This document shows, in pieces, positions 44,500 to 52,976 of a stretch of DNA of 64,000 nt; position 1 is the stretch's first letter, and each line of letters begins with the position of its first letter. The DNA is taken from the NCBI RefSeq assembly GCF_037335815.1, contig NZ_CP147841.1, forward strand, positions 1,054,001 through 1,118,000, in the 5' to 3' direction. The position numbers and the translations under genes are program-made. Source of the stretch: Salinirubellus litoreus (GTDB lineage: Archaea > Halobacteriota > Halobacteria > Halobacteriales > Haloarculaceae). The notes beneath the pieces were generated by a model that worked only from the letters and a program-made list of their open reading frames with translations, was not told where the DNA came from and searched no databases.

Positions 44500-45186
44500 A
44501 TGACCCGCGTCGACACGCAGCTCGTCGAACTGAGCGCCGAGACGACGAGTCCGGTCTACATCACCGGTCCCGACTACTTCGTCCCGTACGTCCGCGACCC
44601 CGCGAAGCACCTGTTCGTCCACCGCGAGGCGGCCGACGGCGTGCCCGGCGTGGTCGAACTGACCGAGGTCGGTGAGCTCGGCCGGACCGACTGGACGGTC
44701 GACGGGTTCACCCTGACCGGCGAGTTCGAGTACGAGGAGTTCGAGGGGGAGGTCTCCGTCCCGGTCGAGCGCGTGCTGGCCGAGACGCCGCTCACCCGCG
44801 AGGACTTCCCGCTCTCGTTCTTCAAGGTGGTCGCCGTCGACCCCGACCAGCGCTCGCGCGGGATCGGGACCCAGCTCACCGCCAAGGCGATCGCTCCACT
44901 GTTCGAGTCACCCCCAGTAGTTGCCTTCATCTGGCTCCGGGACAACCCCGCGAACCAGCGGCTGGCCGAGTACTACGCCAGCGGCCAGGTCGCCACCTTC
45001 GAGGACTACTTCGACGAGGACTGGGACTGTCCGGACTGTGGCTACGAGAACAACTGCACCTGTGACGTGATGGTGTACGGCTGGTTCGGCGACGAGCGCG
45101 ACCGGGCGGTCGCCGCCTCCAACGCCGGGGCGGACGTCGAGGCCGAGACCGAAACCGAGGGCGGGGCCGGCGTCGCCTCGCACTGA
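44500..45186 (+). CDS. GNAT acetyltransferase with Cys-rich insert
   Basis: 228 residues. Motif A of the GNAT fold is FFKVVAVDPDQRSRGIGTQL, which binds the acetyl-CoA pyrophosphate, and PPVVAFIWLRDNPANQRLAE forms the next block with LAEYYASG. A Cys cluster WDCPDCGYENNCTCDV near residues 173-188 is unusual for GNATs and could bind zinc. The substrate is unknown; small-molecule or protein N-acetylation are both possible. The tail (EAETETEGGAGVASH) is acidic low-complexity. Confidence 0.8.
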   Translation: MTRVDTQLVELSAETTSPVYITGPDYFVPYVRDPAKHLFVHREAADGVPGVVELTEVGELGRTDWTVDGFTLTGEFEYEEFEGEVSVPVERVLAETPLTREDFPLSFFKVVAVDPDQRSRGIGTQLTAKAIAPLFESPPVVAFIWLRDNPANQRLAEYYASGQVATFEDYFDEDWDCPDCGYENNCTCDVMVYGWFGDERDRAVAASNAGADVEAETETEGGAGVASH

Positions 45187-45316
45187 TCCGATCGGGTCGG
45201 CCCGCCGCTACGCTACCCCACCGAACCGTCCGCGCCGGCGAGTCGTCCCGGAGCATCCGGGGACTCGGAGTACCGCGAGCGAAACACACCTATTCGAGCG
45301 GACTCCTCGATACGGT

Positions 45317-46345
45317 ATGGCGTCTCCCGCTCCCGCCCTGCCCGCGCTGCTGTGGGAGGTGCTCCTGCGCGTGGGGAAGATCACGCTGTTCATCGCGGTC
45401 GGGGTGAGCTTCGCGAACCTGCTCGTCGCGTTCGGCCTCGTCGAGCGTATCGCCGTCCTCTCGCGCTACCTCACCCGCCCGGCGAACCTCCCCGAGGAGG
45501 TGGGTTCGGCCATCCTCACCACTGCCGCCTCCACGACGGCCGGCTACGGGATGCTCGCCGAGTTCCGGGAGTCCGGCGTGCTCGACGACCGCGCGACGCT
45601 CGTCGCGGTGACGATAAACACGTTCTTCGGGTTCGTCCAGCACATCTTCACGTTCTACGCGCCCGTGCTGATCCCGATACTCGGCCTCGAGGTGGGGCTG
45701 GCGTACGTCGGCGCGCGCGCCGGGGTGTCGCTGGCGATCACGCTCACCGGGCTCCTCGCCGGGGCGGTGCTCCTCTCCGACCGGAACGTCGACCGCGGGG
45801 CCGCTCCGACGACCGAAACCGACGGCGGCGCTCGGGCCGACGACGGCGCTACGCCCGAGCCGGCCGGCCGCGACGACGGGACGGCCCGCGAGAAACTCCG
45901 GGAGTCCGTCGAGAAGGGCCTCGCCAAGACCCGCGAGATCGTCCCCCGACTCGTCGTGATCTACGTCGCCGTGACGCTCCTCACCACCTACTACGACCTG
46001 ACCGAGGTCACCGCCGCGGCCGACCCGCTGGCCGAACTGACGGGCCTCCCCGCGGCGGCGGTGCCCGTGATCGCCGTCTACACGCTCGATACGACCAACG
46101 GCTCGCTCGTCCTCGCCCCGCTGGTCGAACAGGGGGTGTTCACTACCCGTACGGCCGTGGCGACGATGCTCATCGGGGGGATCGTCTCGTTCGCCGTCTC
46201 GACGTTCAAACGCTCGATCCCCTTCCAGTACGGCATCTGGGGGGCGGAGTTCGGATCGAAGGTCGTAGCCGTAAACACGGCGCTGAAGGTGGTCTGGATC
46301 GCGGCGTTCGTGGCGCTCGTGCTGTACGCCCCGTGGCCGCTGTAG
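45317..46345 (+). CDS. nucleoside-recognition (Gate) domain membrane protein
   Basis: 342 residues, about eight hydrophobic segments in two Gate-type units. Conserved-looking stretches are LPEEVGSAILTTAASTTAGY and FGFVQHIFTFYAPVLIPILG in the first unit, and AVPVIAVYTLDTTNGSLVLA with FKRSIPFQYGIWGAEFGSK in the second, separated by an acidic soluble linker (TETDGGARADDGATPEP). The Gate family (SpoIIM-like, YjiH-like, CNT-related) includes transporters and uncharacterised proteins. Substrate unknown. It begins 130 nt after the GNAT gene with no clear operon link. Confidence 0.75.
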   Translation: MASPAPALPALLWEVLLRVGKITLFIAVGVSFANLLVAFGLVERIAVLSRYLTRPANLPEEVGSAILTTAASTTAGYGMLAEFRESGVLDDRATLVAVTINTFFGFVQHIFTFYAPVLIPILGLEVGLAYVGARAGVSLAITLTGLLAGAVLLSDRNVDRGAAPTTETDGGARADDGATPEPAGRDDGTAREKLRESVEKGLAKTREIVPRLVVIYVAVTLLTTYYDLTEVTAAADPLAELTGLPAAAVPVIAVYTLDTTNGSLVLAPLVEQGVFTTRTAVATMLIGGIVSFAVSTFKRSIPFQYGIWGAEFGSKVVAVNTALKVVWIAAFVALVLYAPWPL

Positions 46346-46619
46346 GGGTTCGTGTACCGTTCTTCGTGCCCGTGCCCGTTGCCGCTCCGCCTTCCCACGT
46401 CGGCGACCCGCACCGACGCAGAGCAACTCCGTTCCGGTGTCCCTGTCCACGCCCGTATCCCCGGCTAGTCACGCGACCGGCCCGAGAGCGTCCCCGACCG
46501 GACGCCGGGACGGCACGGTGAGGGGGACGACGTCGTAGCGGTCCGGGTCGCGTGGCTGCCGTCCTCGTAGACCACGGTGCCGTGCGAACGTTGATTGGTC
46601 CGGCCCCCCTCGTGGACGC

Positions 46620-47048
46620 ATGGACGAACTTTCCGACGAACGACAGCTCGTGGTACGGGCGCAGTCACACCTGGAGGAGTGGGTGAACGGGGCCCGGATG
46701 GAGGCGTACACGGAACTGTTCGAAGGTGCCGACCCGATCCTCACCGTCGAGGAACTGCGGCTACTCGACGCCCTCGACTCGGCACTGGAGCGACAGGGCG
46801 GCGACGGTGTCTGGGGGACCGATGAGTACGGGATCCACACGGCAGGCACCGCGGGCTCGGACAGTTCGATCGGCGTCGTCTGCGTGTACCATCCACAGAT
46901 CACCAGGGACTCCGTCCTCCGGGGCGGGGACGGCCTCGACGACCAGACCGAAGAGCGGCTCAACGCGGCGCTCTGGAACTACAGCGAGCGCGTCGCGACG
47001 CTCGTCGGGGAGGAGCTCGACGAGTTCCTCGCCGGAACGCGGTCGTAG
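46620..47048 (+). CDS. haloarchaeal conserved hypothetical protein
   Basis: 142 residues, soluble and mainly helical. It contains VVRAQSHLEEWVNGARMEAY and LTVEELRLLDALDSALERQG, a short strand region (SSIGVVCVYHPQITRDSVLR), and a helical C-terminus (NYSERVATLVGEELDEFL). Strongly acidic, with GC-rich third positions like real genes here. No domain with a known role was recognised, and it is transcribed as a single gene. Confidence 0.6.
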   Translation: MDELSDERQLVVRAQSHLEEWVNGARMEAYTELFEGADPILTVEELRLLDALDSALERQGGDGVWGTDEYGIHTAGTAGSDSSIGVVCVYHPQITRDSVLRGGDGLDDQTEERLNAALWNYSERVATLVGEELDEFLAGTRS

Positions 47049-47267
47049 ATCCCCGACCCCGTTCGAGAGGGTCCCGTCGTTCGTCGGTCCCGACACACGC
47101 TCGACGTCGCGATGCCGATCGAACATCGTGCACCGCTGATGGGGGACGCGGTTAGGGGTTCGTACGGTCGTGCGTGCTCGGTCTCGCTTCGGGGGTTCGC
47201 GCCACCTATCGCCGGTCTCGAAGCACCGACGCCCGAAGATCACCGACCGGTGGTTCGCAGGATCGTA

Positions 47268-48485
47268 TCAGCCTCCGAGCCACCAGCCGTAGAGCTGTTC
47301 GCGCTCCCGGTCCTCGGTGGCCGAGCGCTTCTTCGACTGATCGTAGGTCTTCCCCTTGAGGAGCTGGCGCTCGACCGCGTTCGCGGCGAGACGGAGCGCG
47401 TGAGCGGCACCGTAGCCCTCCCCGTCGGCGGTGAAGTAGCCGCGGTCGGTGACCAGCCGAACCCGTGCCAGCACCAGCGGCACTCCCCGGTTTCGTTCCC
47501 TGTGCTCCTGTAGCTCGATACTGGCCTTGATGACGCTCATCTCGCCGTACTTCGAGGTCACGTCCTCGATCAGCGCCGAGACGTCGTCGTAGTCCATCCC
47601 CTCCAGCAGGTCGAGGCCGAACACCTGCACGGCGTTCCGGTCGTCGCGCTCCCAGGTGAGCGCCTCGATGACGTCGGTCTTCGTGACGATACCCACCGGC
47701 TCGTCCGTCCCGTCCGCCGTGACGACGAGCGAGGACAGCTCCCGCTCGAACATCGTCCCGACGACCTCGTCGAGCGGTGCACTCCGTCGGACCGTCACGA
47801 CCGTGTCGGACATCAGGTTCCGAACCGGCAGATCGAGCATCCGATCGGAGTCCCCCTCGCGGGCACCGCCACCACCGCGTCCGCCCCGTCCGCCACCACC
47901 GTGGCCAGCGTCGCCGGCCGATCCACCCTGGCTCCTGCTGCCGCTCCGGGTCGTGAACTCGATGACGTCGTAGAGGCTCACCATCCCCACGAGGTCGCCG
48001 TCGTCGACGACCGGGAGGTGTGCGATGCGCCCCTCCCGGAGCGTGTTGAGTGCCTTCCCGACCGTGGTTTCGGGGGCCACGCTGATCAGGTCCGTCGTGT
48101 ACGCGTCGTCGACGGTCACGGCGTCGAGGAACGGACGGACGGCCCCGAGGACTGCGTCCGCGGTAACCACGCCCGCGACACGGTCGTCGGCGTCGAGAAC
48201 GGGGAGCGTTTTGGCGTCACTGCCGAGCATGAGCCGCGCGACCTCGCGGACGTCCTCGGTGCGGTCGACGGTCGGGACGTGCTGTGCCTGCGAGCCGACC
48301 TTCGCCGAGGGCTGGTTTGAAGAGGACGCCAACTGTCGACGGCTGACGACGCCCCGATACTCGTCGCCGTCCGTTACGACGACGGCGTCGAGTTCCTGGT
48401 TCTCGAACGCCCCGGCGACCTTCGAGAGCGGTGTGCCGACGTCGAATTCGGTGAACTTCGGCGAGAGGATCTCTGAGATATCCAT
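47268..48485 (-). CDS. multi-CBS-domain protein with C-terminal S30AE/HPF-like domain
   Basis: 405 residues. Four CBS units in two Bateman modules: ISEILSPKFTEFDVGTPLSK, VPTVDRTEDVREVARLMLGS, VAPETTVGKALNTLREGRIA and NLMSDTVVTVRRSAPLDEVV, split by a Gly/Ser-rich linker (SQGGSAGDAGHGGGGRGG). The last ~120 residues (SVIKASIELQEHRERNRGVP, then ARVRLVTDRGYFTADGEG) form a beta-alpha pattern resembling the S30AE ribosome-hibernation fold. CBS pairs usually bind adenine nucleotides, so the protein may couple energy state to ribosome inactivation; this is inference. The C-terminus is basic and unusually so for a haloarchaeon (KGKTYDQSKKRSATEDRERE). Confidence 0.7.
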   Translation of the reverse strand: MDISEILSPKFTEFDVGTPLSKVAGAFENQELDAVVVTDGDEYRGVVSRRQLASSSNQPSAKVGSQAQHVPTVDRTEDVREVARLMLGSDAKTLPVLDADDRVAGVVTADAVLGAVRPFLDAVTVDDAYTTDLISVAPETTVGKALNTLREGRIAHLPVVDDGDLVGMVSLYDVIEFTTRSGSRSQGGSAGDAGHGGGGRGGRGGGGAREGDSDRMLDLPVRNLMSDTVVTVRRSAPLDEVVGTMFERELSSLVVTADGTDEPVGIVTKTDVIEALTWERDDRNAVQVFGLDLLEGMDYDDVSALIEDVTSKYGEMSVIKASIELQEHRERNRGVPLVLARVRLVTDRGYFTADGEGYGAAHALRLAANAVERQLLKGKTYDQSKKRSATEDREREQLYGWWLGG

Positions 48486-48815
48486 GGGTAGTCCTCTACC
48501 GGGAGGGGCTCTGGACGGTTATGGCTGTTCCACGTCCCCCCGCCCAGTGGCCGCTGTTCCGGTCGGTGGCGCGTCGACTCGCGGCCGGCCGTAGATCGAG
48601 AGCCGGGGCCGCGATATCAACCCACCACGCCGGGGAGACGTCGCATCCCGGGCCAGTGGCGGCCATCCAATCTGACCGTGCCCGTCGGACGTCCGGGCCG
48701 TTTTCGTATAGCACGTCGCGGTTTACGGTCCCTCGTCTCGGATCCGAACGTCCTGCTCGGAGCCGCCCGCCCGCGACCCGAAGCGCCCTTCTACCGTCGT
48801 CGCCGACCCCATCCC
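48486..48815. other. divergent promoter region between CBS gene and hemC
   Basis: 330 nt between the CBS gene (minus) and hemC (plus). No coding frame fits. It contains a 26-bp element TTTCGTAT-N12-TTTACG at 48702-48727, found again near 51.7 kb and 59.45 kb. Confidence 0.5.
48702..48727 (+). repeat. TTTCGTAT-N12-TTTACG element, copy 1
   Basis: Exact TTTCGTAT and TTTACG boxes with 12 nt between them. Copies 2 and 3 at 51706-51731 and 59449-59474 keep the same spacing. It lies about 90 nt before hemC and may be a promoter or operator. Confidence 0.5.
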
Positions 48816-49955
48816 ATGAGAGAATCCCGGACCCTCCGCCTCGCGACGCGGGGGTCGGACCTCGCGTTACGCCAGGCGTCGGCGGTCGAGGACCGGCTCG
48901 CCGACCGCCGGACGGAGGTCGAACTCGTCGCCGTCGAGACCCACGGCGATCAGCTCCGCGAGGAGCTCATTCACCGGCTCGGCAAGACGGGTGCGTTCGT
49001 CCGCGCGGTCGACGAGCGCGTCCTCGACGGTGACTGTGACGCCGCCGTCCACTCGATGAAGGACGTCCCGACGGAGTTTCCCGACGAACTGGTGGTCGCG
49101 GGCGTCCCGAAGCGAGCGCCGCCCCACGATGTACTCATCACGCCCGACGGCGGGTCGATCGCGGACCTTCCCGAGGGGGCGGTCGTCGGGACGTCGAGCC
49201 TCAGGCGGACGGCCCAGTTGCTGGCCGAGCGTCCTGATATCGAGGTCGAATCCCTCCGCGGGAACGTCGACACCCGCATCGAGAAGCTCCTCGCGCCCTC
49301 GCGCCAGCGCGAGCACGAGCGGCGCATGGAAGCCGAGGAGTCGGGCGAGGAGGGCGAGAGCGACGAGGCGTTCGACCGGACCGTCGAGGAGTGGTTCGAC
49401 GACCTGACCGAGATCGAGCGCCGGGCGCTCGGCCGCGATTGGACTACCGAGTACGACGCCATCGTGCTCGCCGAGGCGGGACTGGAGCGGATCGGCCTCC
49501 TCCCGCACGTCGCCTACGAGCGGCTCCCCGTCTCGCGGTTCGTCCCCGCACCCGGTCAGGGCGCGCTGGCGGTCACCGCCCTCGACGGCGAGTTCGCCGC
49601 ACACGTCCACGAACGGGTGAACCACCCGCGGACGCGCGTCGAGACGACCGCCGAGCGCACGATACTCGAGACGCTCGGCGGGGGGTGCGTCGCCCCGGTC
49701 GGCATTCACGCGACGATGCGGGGCGAGTTCGTCCACGCGACCGTCCGCGTGCTCTCGCGGGACGGCACCGAGGAGGTGAGCGCGAGCCGCGACCTCCCGG
49801 TCGGCGACCACGCCGAGGCCGCCCGGACGTTCGCCGAGGTCCTCGCCGAACGCGGCGCTGACGACCTCATCGAGGCCGCGCGCGTCCACGACGAGGAGGA
49901 ACGGGAGGCGAAGCGAGCGGACGAGGGGGAGGACGAGCAGGAGGCTCCACGATGA
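48816..49955 (+). CDS. hemC: hydroxymethylbilane synthase (porphobilinogen deaminase)
   Basis: 379 residues. Joins four porphobilinogen units to hydroxymethylbilane. LRLATRGSDLALRQASAVED, VHSMKDVPTEFPDELVVAGV, VVGTSSLRRTAQLLAERPDI and SLRGNVDTRIEKL are the family blocks; the dipyrromethane-binding Cys is Cys291 in GGGCVAPVG. An acidic insert (EAEESGEEGESDEAFDRTVE) is typical of haloarchaea. The start at 48816 (MRESRTLRLATRG) is clear by homology to the family N-terminus. It overlaps the next gene by ATGA and opens the tetrapyrrole operon. Confidence 0.95.
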   Translation: MRESRTLRLATRGSDLALRQASAVEDRLADRRTEVELVAVETHGDQLREELIHRLGKTGAFVRAVDERVLDGDCDAAVHSMKDVPTEFPDELVVAGVPKRAPPHDVLITPDGGSIADLPEGAVVGTSSLRRTAQLLAERPDIEVESLRGNVDTRIEKLLAPSRQREHERRMEAEESGEEGESDEAFDRTVEEWFDDLTEIERRALGRDWTTEYDAIVLAEAGLERIGLLPHVAYERLPVSRFVPAPGQGALAVTALDGEFAAHVHERVNHPRTRVETTAERTILETLGGGCVAPVGIHATMRGEFVHATVRVLSRDGTEEVSASRDLPVGDHAEAARTFAEVLAERGADDLIEAARVHDEEEREAKRADEGEDEQEAPR

Positions 49956-50746
49956 GCGGGGTGGACACGGCTGACGGCGAACCCGGGGGCGTCGTCTACC
50001 TCGTCGGGAGCGGCCCCGGCGACCCCGACCTCATGACGGTGAAGGCCCGACGCCTCGTCGACGAGGCCGACGTCGTCCTCCACGACAAGCTCCCCGGCCC
50101 GGAGATCCTCGATCTGATCCCCGAGGAGCGTCGCGAGGACGTCGGCAAGCGGGCCGGCGGGGAGTGGACGCCACAGGAGTACACGAACCGCCGGATGGTC
50201 GAACTCGCCCGCGAGGGAAAGCGGATCGTCCGGCTGAAGGGCGGCGACCCGTTCGTCTTCGGCCGCGGCGGCGAGGAGATGGAGCACCTCGCCGAACACG
50301 AGGTGGCGTTCGAGGTCGTCCCCGGGCTCTCCTCGGCGGTCGCTGGCCCCGGCGTCGCGGGTATCCCGCTCACCCACCGCGATTTCGCCTCGAGTGTCTC
50401 CTTCGTCACCGGGCACGAGGACCCCACGAAGGAGGAGTCGGCGGTCGACTGGGAGGCGCTCGCGGCGACGGGCGGAACGCTCGTCGTCCTGATGGGCGTC
50501 GGCAAACTCCCGGAGTACGTCGCCGCGCTCCGGGGAGGCGGGATGGCCCCCGAGACTCCGGTGGCGATGGTCGAGCGGGCGACCTGGCCCGACCAGCGGG
50601 TCGTCACGGGAACCCTCGACACCATCGTCGACCTCCGCGACCGGGAGGGGATCGAACCGCCCGCGATCACCGTGATCGGGGAGGTCGCGGCCACGAGAGA
50701 GCGTGTGAAGGCGTTCCTCCGCGAGGGAGGTGACGAGGATGGGTAA
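49952..50746 (+). CDS. cobA: uroporphyrinogen-III C-methyltransferase
   Basis: 264 residues. SAM-dependent double methylation of uroporphyrinogen III to precorrin-2, the branch point to sirohaem, cobalamin and archaeal haem. Motifs: VYLVGSGPGDPDLMTVKARR at the N-terminus, RLKGGDPFVFGRGGEEMEHL and VVPGLSSAVAGPGVAGIPLT with HRDFASSVSFVTGHED. No fused siroheme synthase domain. It overlaps hemC and is followed by a 24-codon ORF and hemD. This order supports the siroheme-dependent haem route of archaea. Confidence 0.93.
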   Translation: MSGVDTADGEPGGVVYLVGSGPGDPDLMTVKARRLVDEADVVLHDKLPGPEILDLIPEERREDVGKRAGGEWTPQEYTNRRMVELAREGKRIVRLKGGDPFVFGRGGEEMEHLAEHEVAFEVVPGLSSAVAGPGVAGIPLTHRDFASSVSFVTGHEDPTKEESAVDWEALAATGGTLVVLMGVGKLPEYVAALRGGGMAPETPVAMVERATWPDQRVVTGTLDTIVDLRDREGIEPPAITVIGEVAATRERVKAFLREGGDEDG

Positions 50747-50813
50747 ACCACATGTCGCGATAGGGAATCCTCGGCGATCGTCGTCGACGGACACCCGGGG
50801 GGCGGGCCGATGA
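50739..50813 (+). CDS. 24-residue ORF coupled between cobA and hemD (uncertain)
   Basis: An ATG inside the end of cobA opens MGKPHVAIGNPRRSSSTDTR plus GAGR, whose TGA at 50811-50813 overlaps the hemD ATG (ATGA). Overlap on both sides is what translational coupling needs. Its basic composition is unlike an acidic protein, so it may be a coupling leader rather than a functional peptide. Confidence 0.3.
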   Translation: MGKPHVAIGNPRRSSSTDTRGAGR

Positions 50814-51547
50814 CGTCCGCACCCGTGATCGCGGTCTTCCGACCCGACGACGACCGCCTCCGTGACGCCGTCGCGCTGCTCGAATCGCTCGAGTGCGAGG
50901 CGGTCGCCGACGCGATGCTCGCCGTCGAACCCACGGACGAACACCCGCGAACGGACGCCGAGTTCACGGTCCTCACGAGCAAGACCGGCGTCGAACTCGT
51001 CGACGAGTCCGACTGGGTTCCGACCGGTGAGCTGTGTGCTATCGGCTCCTCGACCGCCGAGGCGTTCCGCGAGCACGGCTACGGGGTCGACCGGGTTCCC
51101 GAGACCTACTCCTCGGCGGGGCTGGTCGAGGAGCTACGCGACGCGGTCGAGGGCGTACGGGTCGAGATCGCCCGGTCGGACCACGGGAGCGACGTACTCC
51201 TCGAAGGACTCAACGACATCGGGGCGTACGTCCACGAGACCGTCCTCTACCGGCTCGTCCGCCCCGCCGAGGCGGGGGAGAGCTGCGAGCGCGCCGCCCG
51301 GGGCGACCTCGATGGGGCGCTGTTCTCCTCCTCGCTCACCGTCGAACACTTCGTCGGGGCCGCCGCCGACCGCGGGATACGGGAGGCGGCGATCGCGGGG
51401 CTGGACGACGCCGTCGTCGGTGCCATCGGCCGACCGACCGCGGACCGGGCCGCCGACCTGGGCATCGAGGTCGACGTCGTTCCCGACACCGCCGACTTCG
51501 AGACGCTCGCCCGCGAGGTCGTCACCCGGATACGCGAGCGGGAGTGA
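50810..51547 (+). CDS. hemD: uroporphyrinogen-III synthase
   Basis: 245 residues. Cyclises hydroxymethylbilane to uroporphyrinogen III. Sequence conservation in this family is weak; the fit comes from two-domain layout, VLTSKTGVELVDESDW (the family T-S-x-N/K-like strand) near residue 50, LCAIGSSTAEAFREHGYGVD, ETYSSAGLVEELRDAVEG, SDHGSDVLLEGLNDIGAYVH, and GALFSSSLTVEHFVGAAADR with AIGRPTADRAADLGIEVDVV. Its place directly after the methyltransferase confirms it. Last gene of the hemC operon. Confidence 0.9.
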   Translation: MTSAPVIAVFRPDDDRLRDAVALLESLECEAVADAMLAVEPTDEHPRTDAEFTVLTSKTGVELVDESDWVPTGELCAIGSSTAEAFREHGYGVDRVPETYSSAGLVEELRDAVEGVRVEIARSDHGSDVLLEGLNDIGAYVHETVLYRLVRPAEAGESCERAARGDLDGALFSSSLTVEHFVGAAADRGIREAAIAGLDDAVVGAIGRPTADRAADLGIEVDVVPDTADFETLAREVVTRIRERE

Positions 51548-51705
51548 GACTGTCGTCGGTCTCTCCGGTCCGCCTGCCATCCTGTTCTCCTCCTGACCGT
51601 ATCGGGTCCCTTGGCGCTCCGCGCCCACCGCTCTCTCGGCCCACCGAGCGTTCGAGCGCCGCTGTCGCCCGTCGCCCGGTCCCGACTGCGACCGAGCGGA
51701 CACGG

Positions 51706-51731
51706 TTTCGTATCGTCGTCATCGGTTTACG
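51706..51731 (+). repeat. TTTCGTAT-N12-TTTACG element, copy 2
   Basis: Same two boxes and 12-nt spacing as copy 1. It lies in the spacer between hemD and the convergent Rieske gene (51548-51796), where no promoter is needed for either gene, so it may drive a small RNA or be a dispersed repeat. Confidence 0.5.
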
Positions 51732-51796
51732 GCTCCGGACGCCGGACGGGTGTGGCGACCGCCGAGAGGCTGGCGCGACCGACCGGGCGAACGGCC

Positions 51797-52231
51797 TCAG
51801 AACGACAGGTGTGAGGACGAGCTCGGCATGTCGTCGTCATCGTCCTCGATCCCGCCGTCGTGGCGGTAGGTCAGGCCGTCGTCGGTCAGGTAAACCCCCC
51901 CGTCCTCGACCTCGACATCGACCTCGACGAGCGTCGATCCGGCGGCCTTCCCGTTGTCGCAGTAGCCCGAACAGGAGTCGAACACCGAGCCGTGCTTCGG
52001 GCAGACGACGCCGCCGTCTCGCATCACCGCGCCGTTCCCGACCCCGCGGTCGAGGCGCTGGTCGGTCTCGTGCTGACAGAAGTTCTTCCACGCCTGTATC
52101 GGCCCCTCCTCGTCCTCACAGCACACCAGGATGACCTCCTCCTCGTTCCCCCCTCGTTCCCTGACGGTGAACAGGTACGACCCCGTCTCGGGCACGTCGC
52201 TCACGTCGGCCACTCGCGTCCGCACGGTCAT
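51797..52231 (-). CDS. Rieske [2Fe-2S] domain protein
   Basis: 144 residues. The Rieske ligands are Cys52 and His54 (NFCQHETD) and Cys77 and His80 (VVCPKHGSVFD), giving CxH...CxxH. Two more cysteines follow in DSCSGYC (87, 91), which could form a disulphide near the cluster. No transmembrane helix or oxygenase domain, so it is a soluble electron carrier or ferredoxin-like partner of an unidentified enzyme. The C-terminus is a long Asp/Ser tail (IEDDDDDMPSSSSHLSF). The ATG at 52231 is preferred, since the longer frame adds an unlikely N-terminus. Confidence 0.88.
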   Translation of the reverse strand: MTVRTRVADVSDVPETGSYLFTVRERGGNEEEVILVCCEDEEGPIQAWKNFCQHETDQRLDRGVGNGAVMRDGGVVCPKHGSVFDSCSGYCDNGKAAGSTLVEVDVEVEDGGVYLTDDGLTYRHDGGIEDDDDDMPSSSSHLSF

Positions 52232-52303
52232 TACCGAACCCTGGGGCGCTGGGCTTGAAACTTCCACGCTCGTCGAGGCCGGTCGAGTCCCGACCGGACC
52301 GGG

Positions 52304-52631
52304 TTACCCGGGCGTGAACGCGCCGGGGTCGGACGTCGCGCTGATGACCCGTGAGAACTCGCCCGTCTCGTACGTCGTTCCGCCGAGGACGCGGCCCCGA
52401 TCGGGTCCGGGCGGTGCCGGGTGGTAGAGGGTAGTCCCGGCTCCGTCGTCCCCGGGTCGCTCGCCGACGCCCGTGACACGGAACGCGAACAGGTGGGGGG
52501 TCGTCGCGGTTGTCGAATCGGAGGCTCCCGGCGGGGGCGTCCCCGCCTGGGGACGCAGAGCAGCCGGCGAGGCCGCCGACGGCCGCCGTCCCCGGGGCGG
52601 CGAGGACCGCGCGTCGGTTCGTGGAGGGCAC
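52304..52631 (-). pseudogene. frameshifted Tat lipoprotein gene
   Basis: From a GTG at 52631 the minus strand reads PSTNRRAVLAAPGTAAVGG then LAGCSASPGGDAPAGSLRFD: a twin-arginine-like signal (NRRAVL) and a lipobox (LAGC). After NRDD the reading must move by one base at a run of six G (plus strand 52495-52500) to continue as PHLFAFRVTGVGERPGDDGA and end SRVISATSDPGAFTPG at 52304. A single-base insertion in the homopolymer explains it. It may be a true pseudogene, a sequencing error or a slippage site. No family known by function. Confidence 0.7.
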
Positions 52632-52976
52632 GCCCGCGAACAGTGCGCTCGAACGAATACGCCTTGTCCGGTGGTCCCTCCCTCGCCGACGAGGGTTCGA
52701 CTCCCGCACGCTCTCCGGTGCTCTCGGACTCCGTCTTCGAGAGCCCGGTCGACGTCCCCGGCGTTCACCGGAGTTCTACCGCCGTTCCAGGGTCGAGAAC
52801 GGTGCTGAGGGTCCCGTTGACGGCCGGTCAGCCGTGACCGCCGTGACGCCGGATCGGGGGAGCGTAAACGGCCGGTCGCTATATCGAATCGTCGACCACC
52901 GACGGCTCCGTTTCGGCCGAGGTCCTCCCGTGGGGACACCGAGGGTTCAAATCCGAAGGCGCGCTATCTCGCCTCG
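52632..52976. other. spacer upstream of the DHH gene, no gene recognised
   Basis: 345 nt. It contains a tRNA-like T-arm motif (GAGGGTTCGACTCCC) without acceptor, D-arm or anticodon stem partners, and an imperfect reverse copy of the TTTCGTAT/TTTACG element at 52864-52889. No ORF of good quality. Confidence 0.4.

Noticed and set aside
48496..48714. 72-codon frame in the CBS-hemC spacer
   Set aside because: Overlaps the promoter region and the repeated 26-bp element, and has composition typical of random high-GC DNA.
52690..52735. tRNA-like sequence with a T-arm motif GAGGGTTCGACTCCC
   Set aside because: The T stem has a mismatch, and no upstream acceptor complement, D-arm or anticodon stem could be found, so at most it is a chance match or a tRNA fragment.
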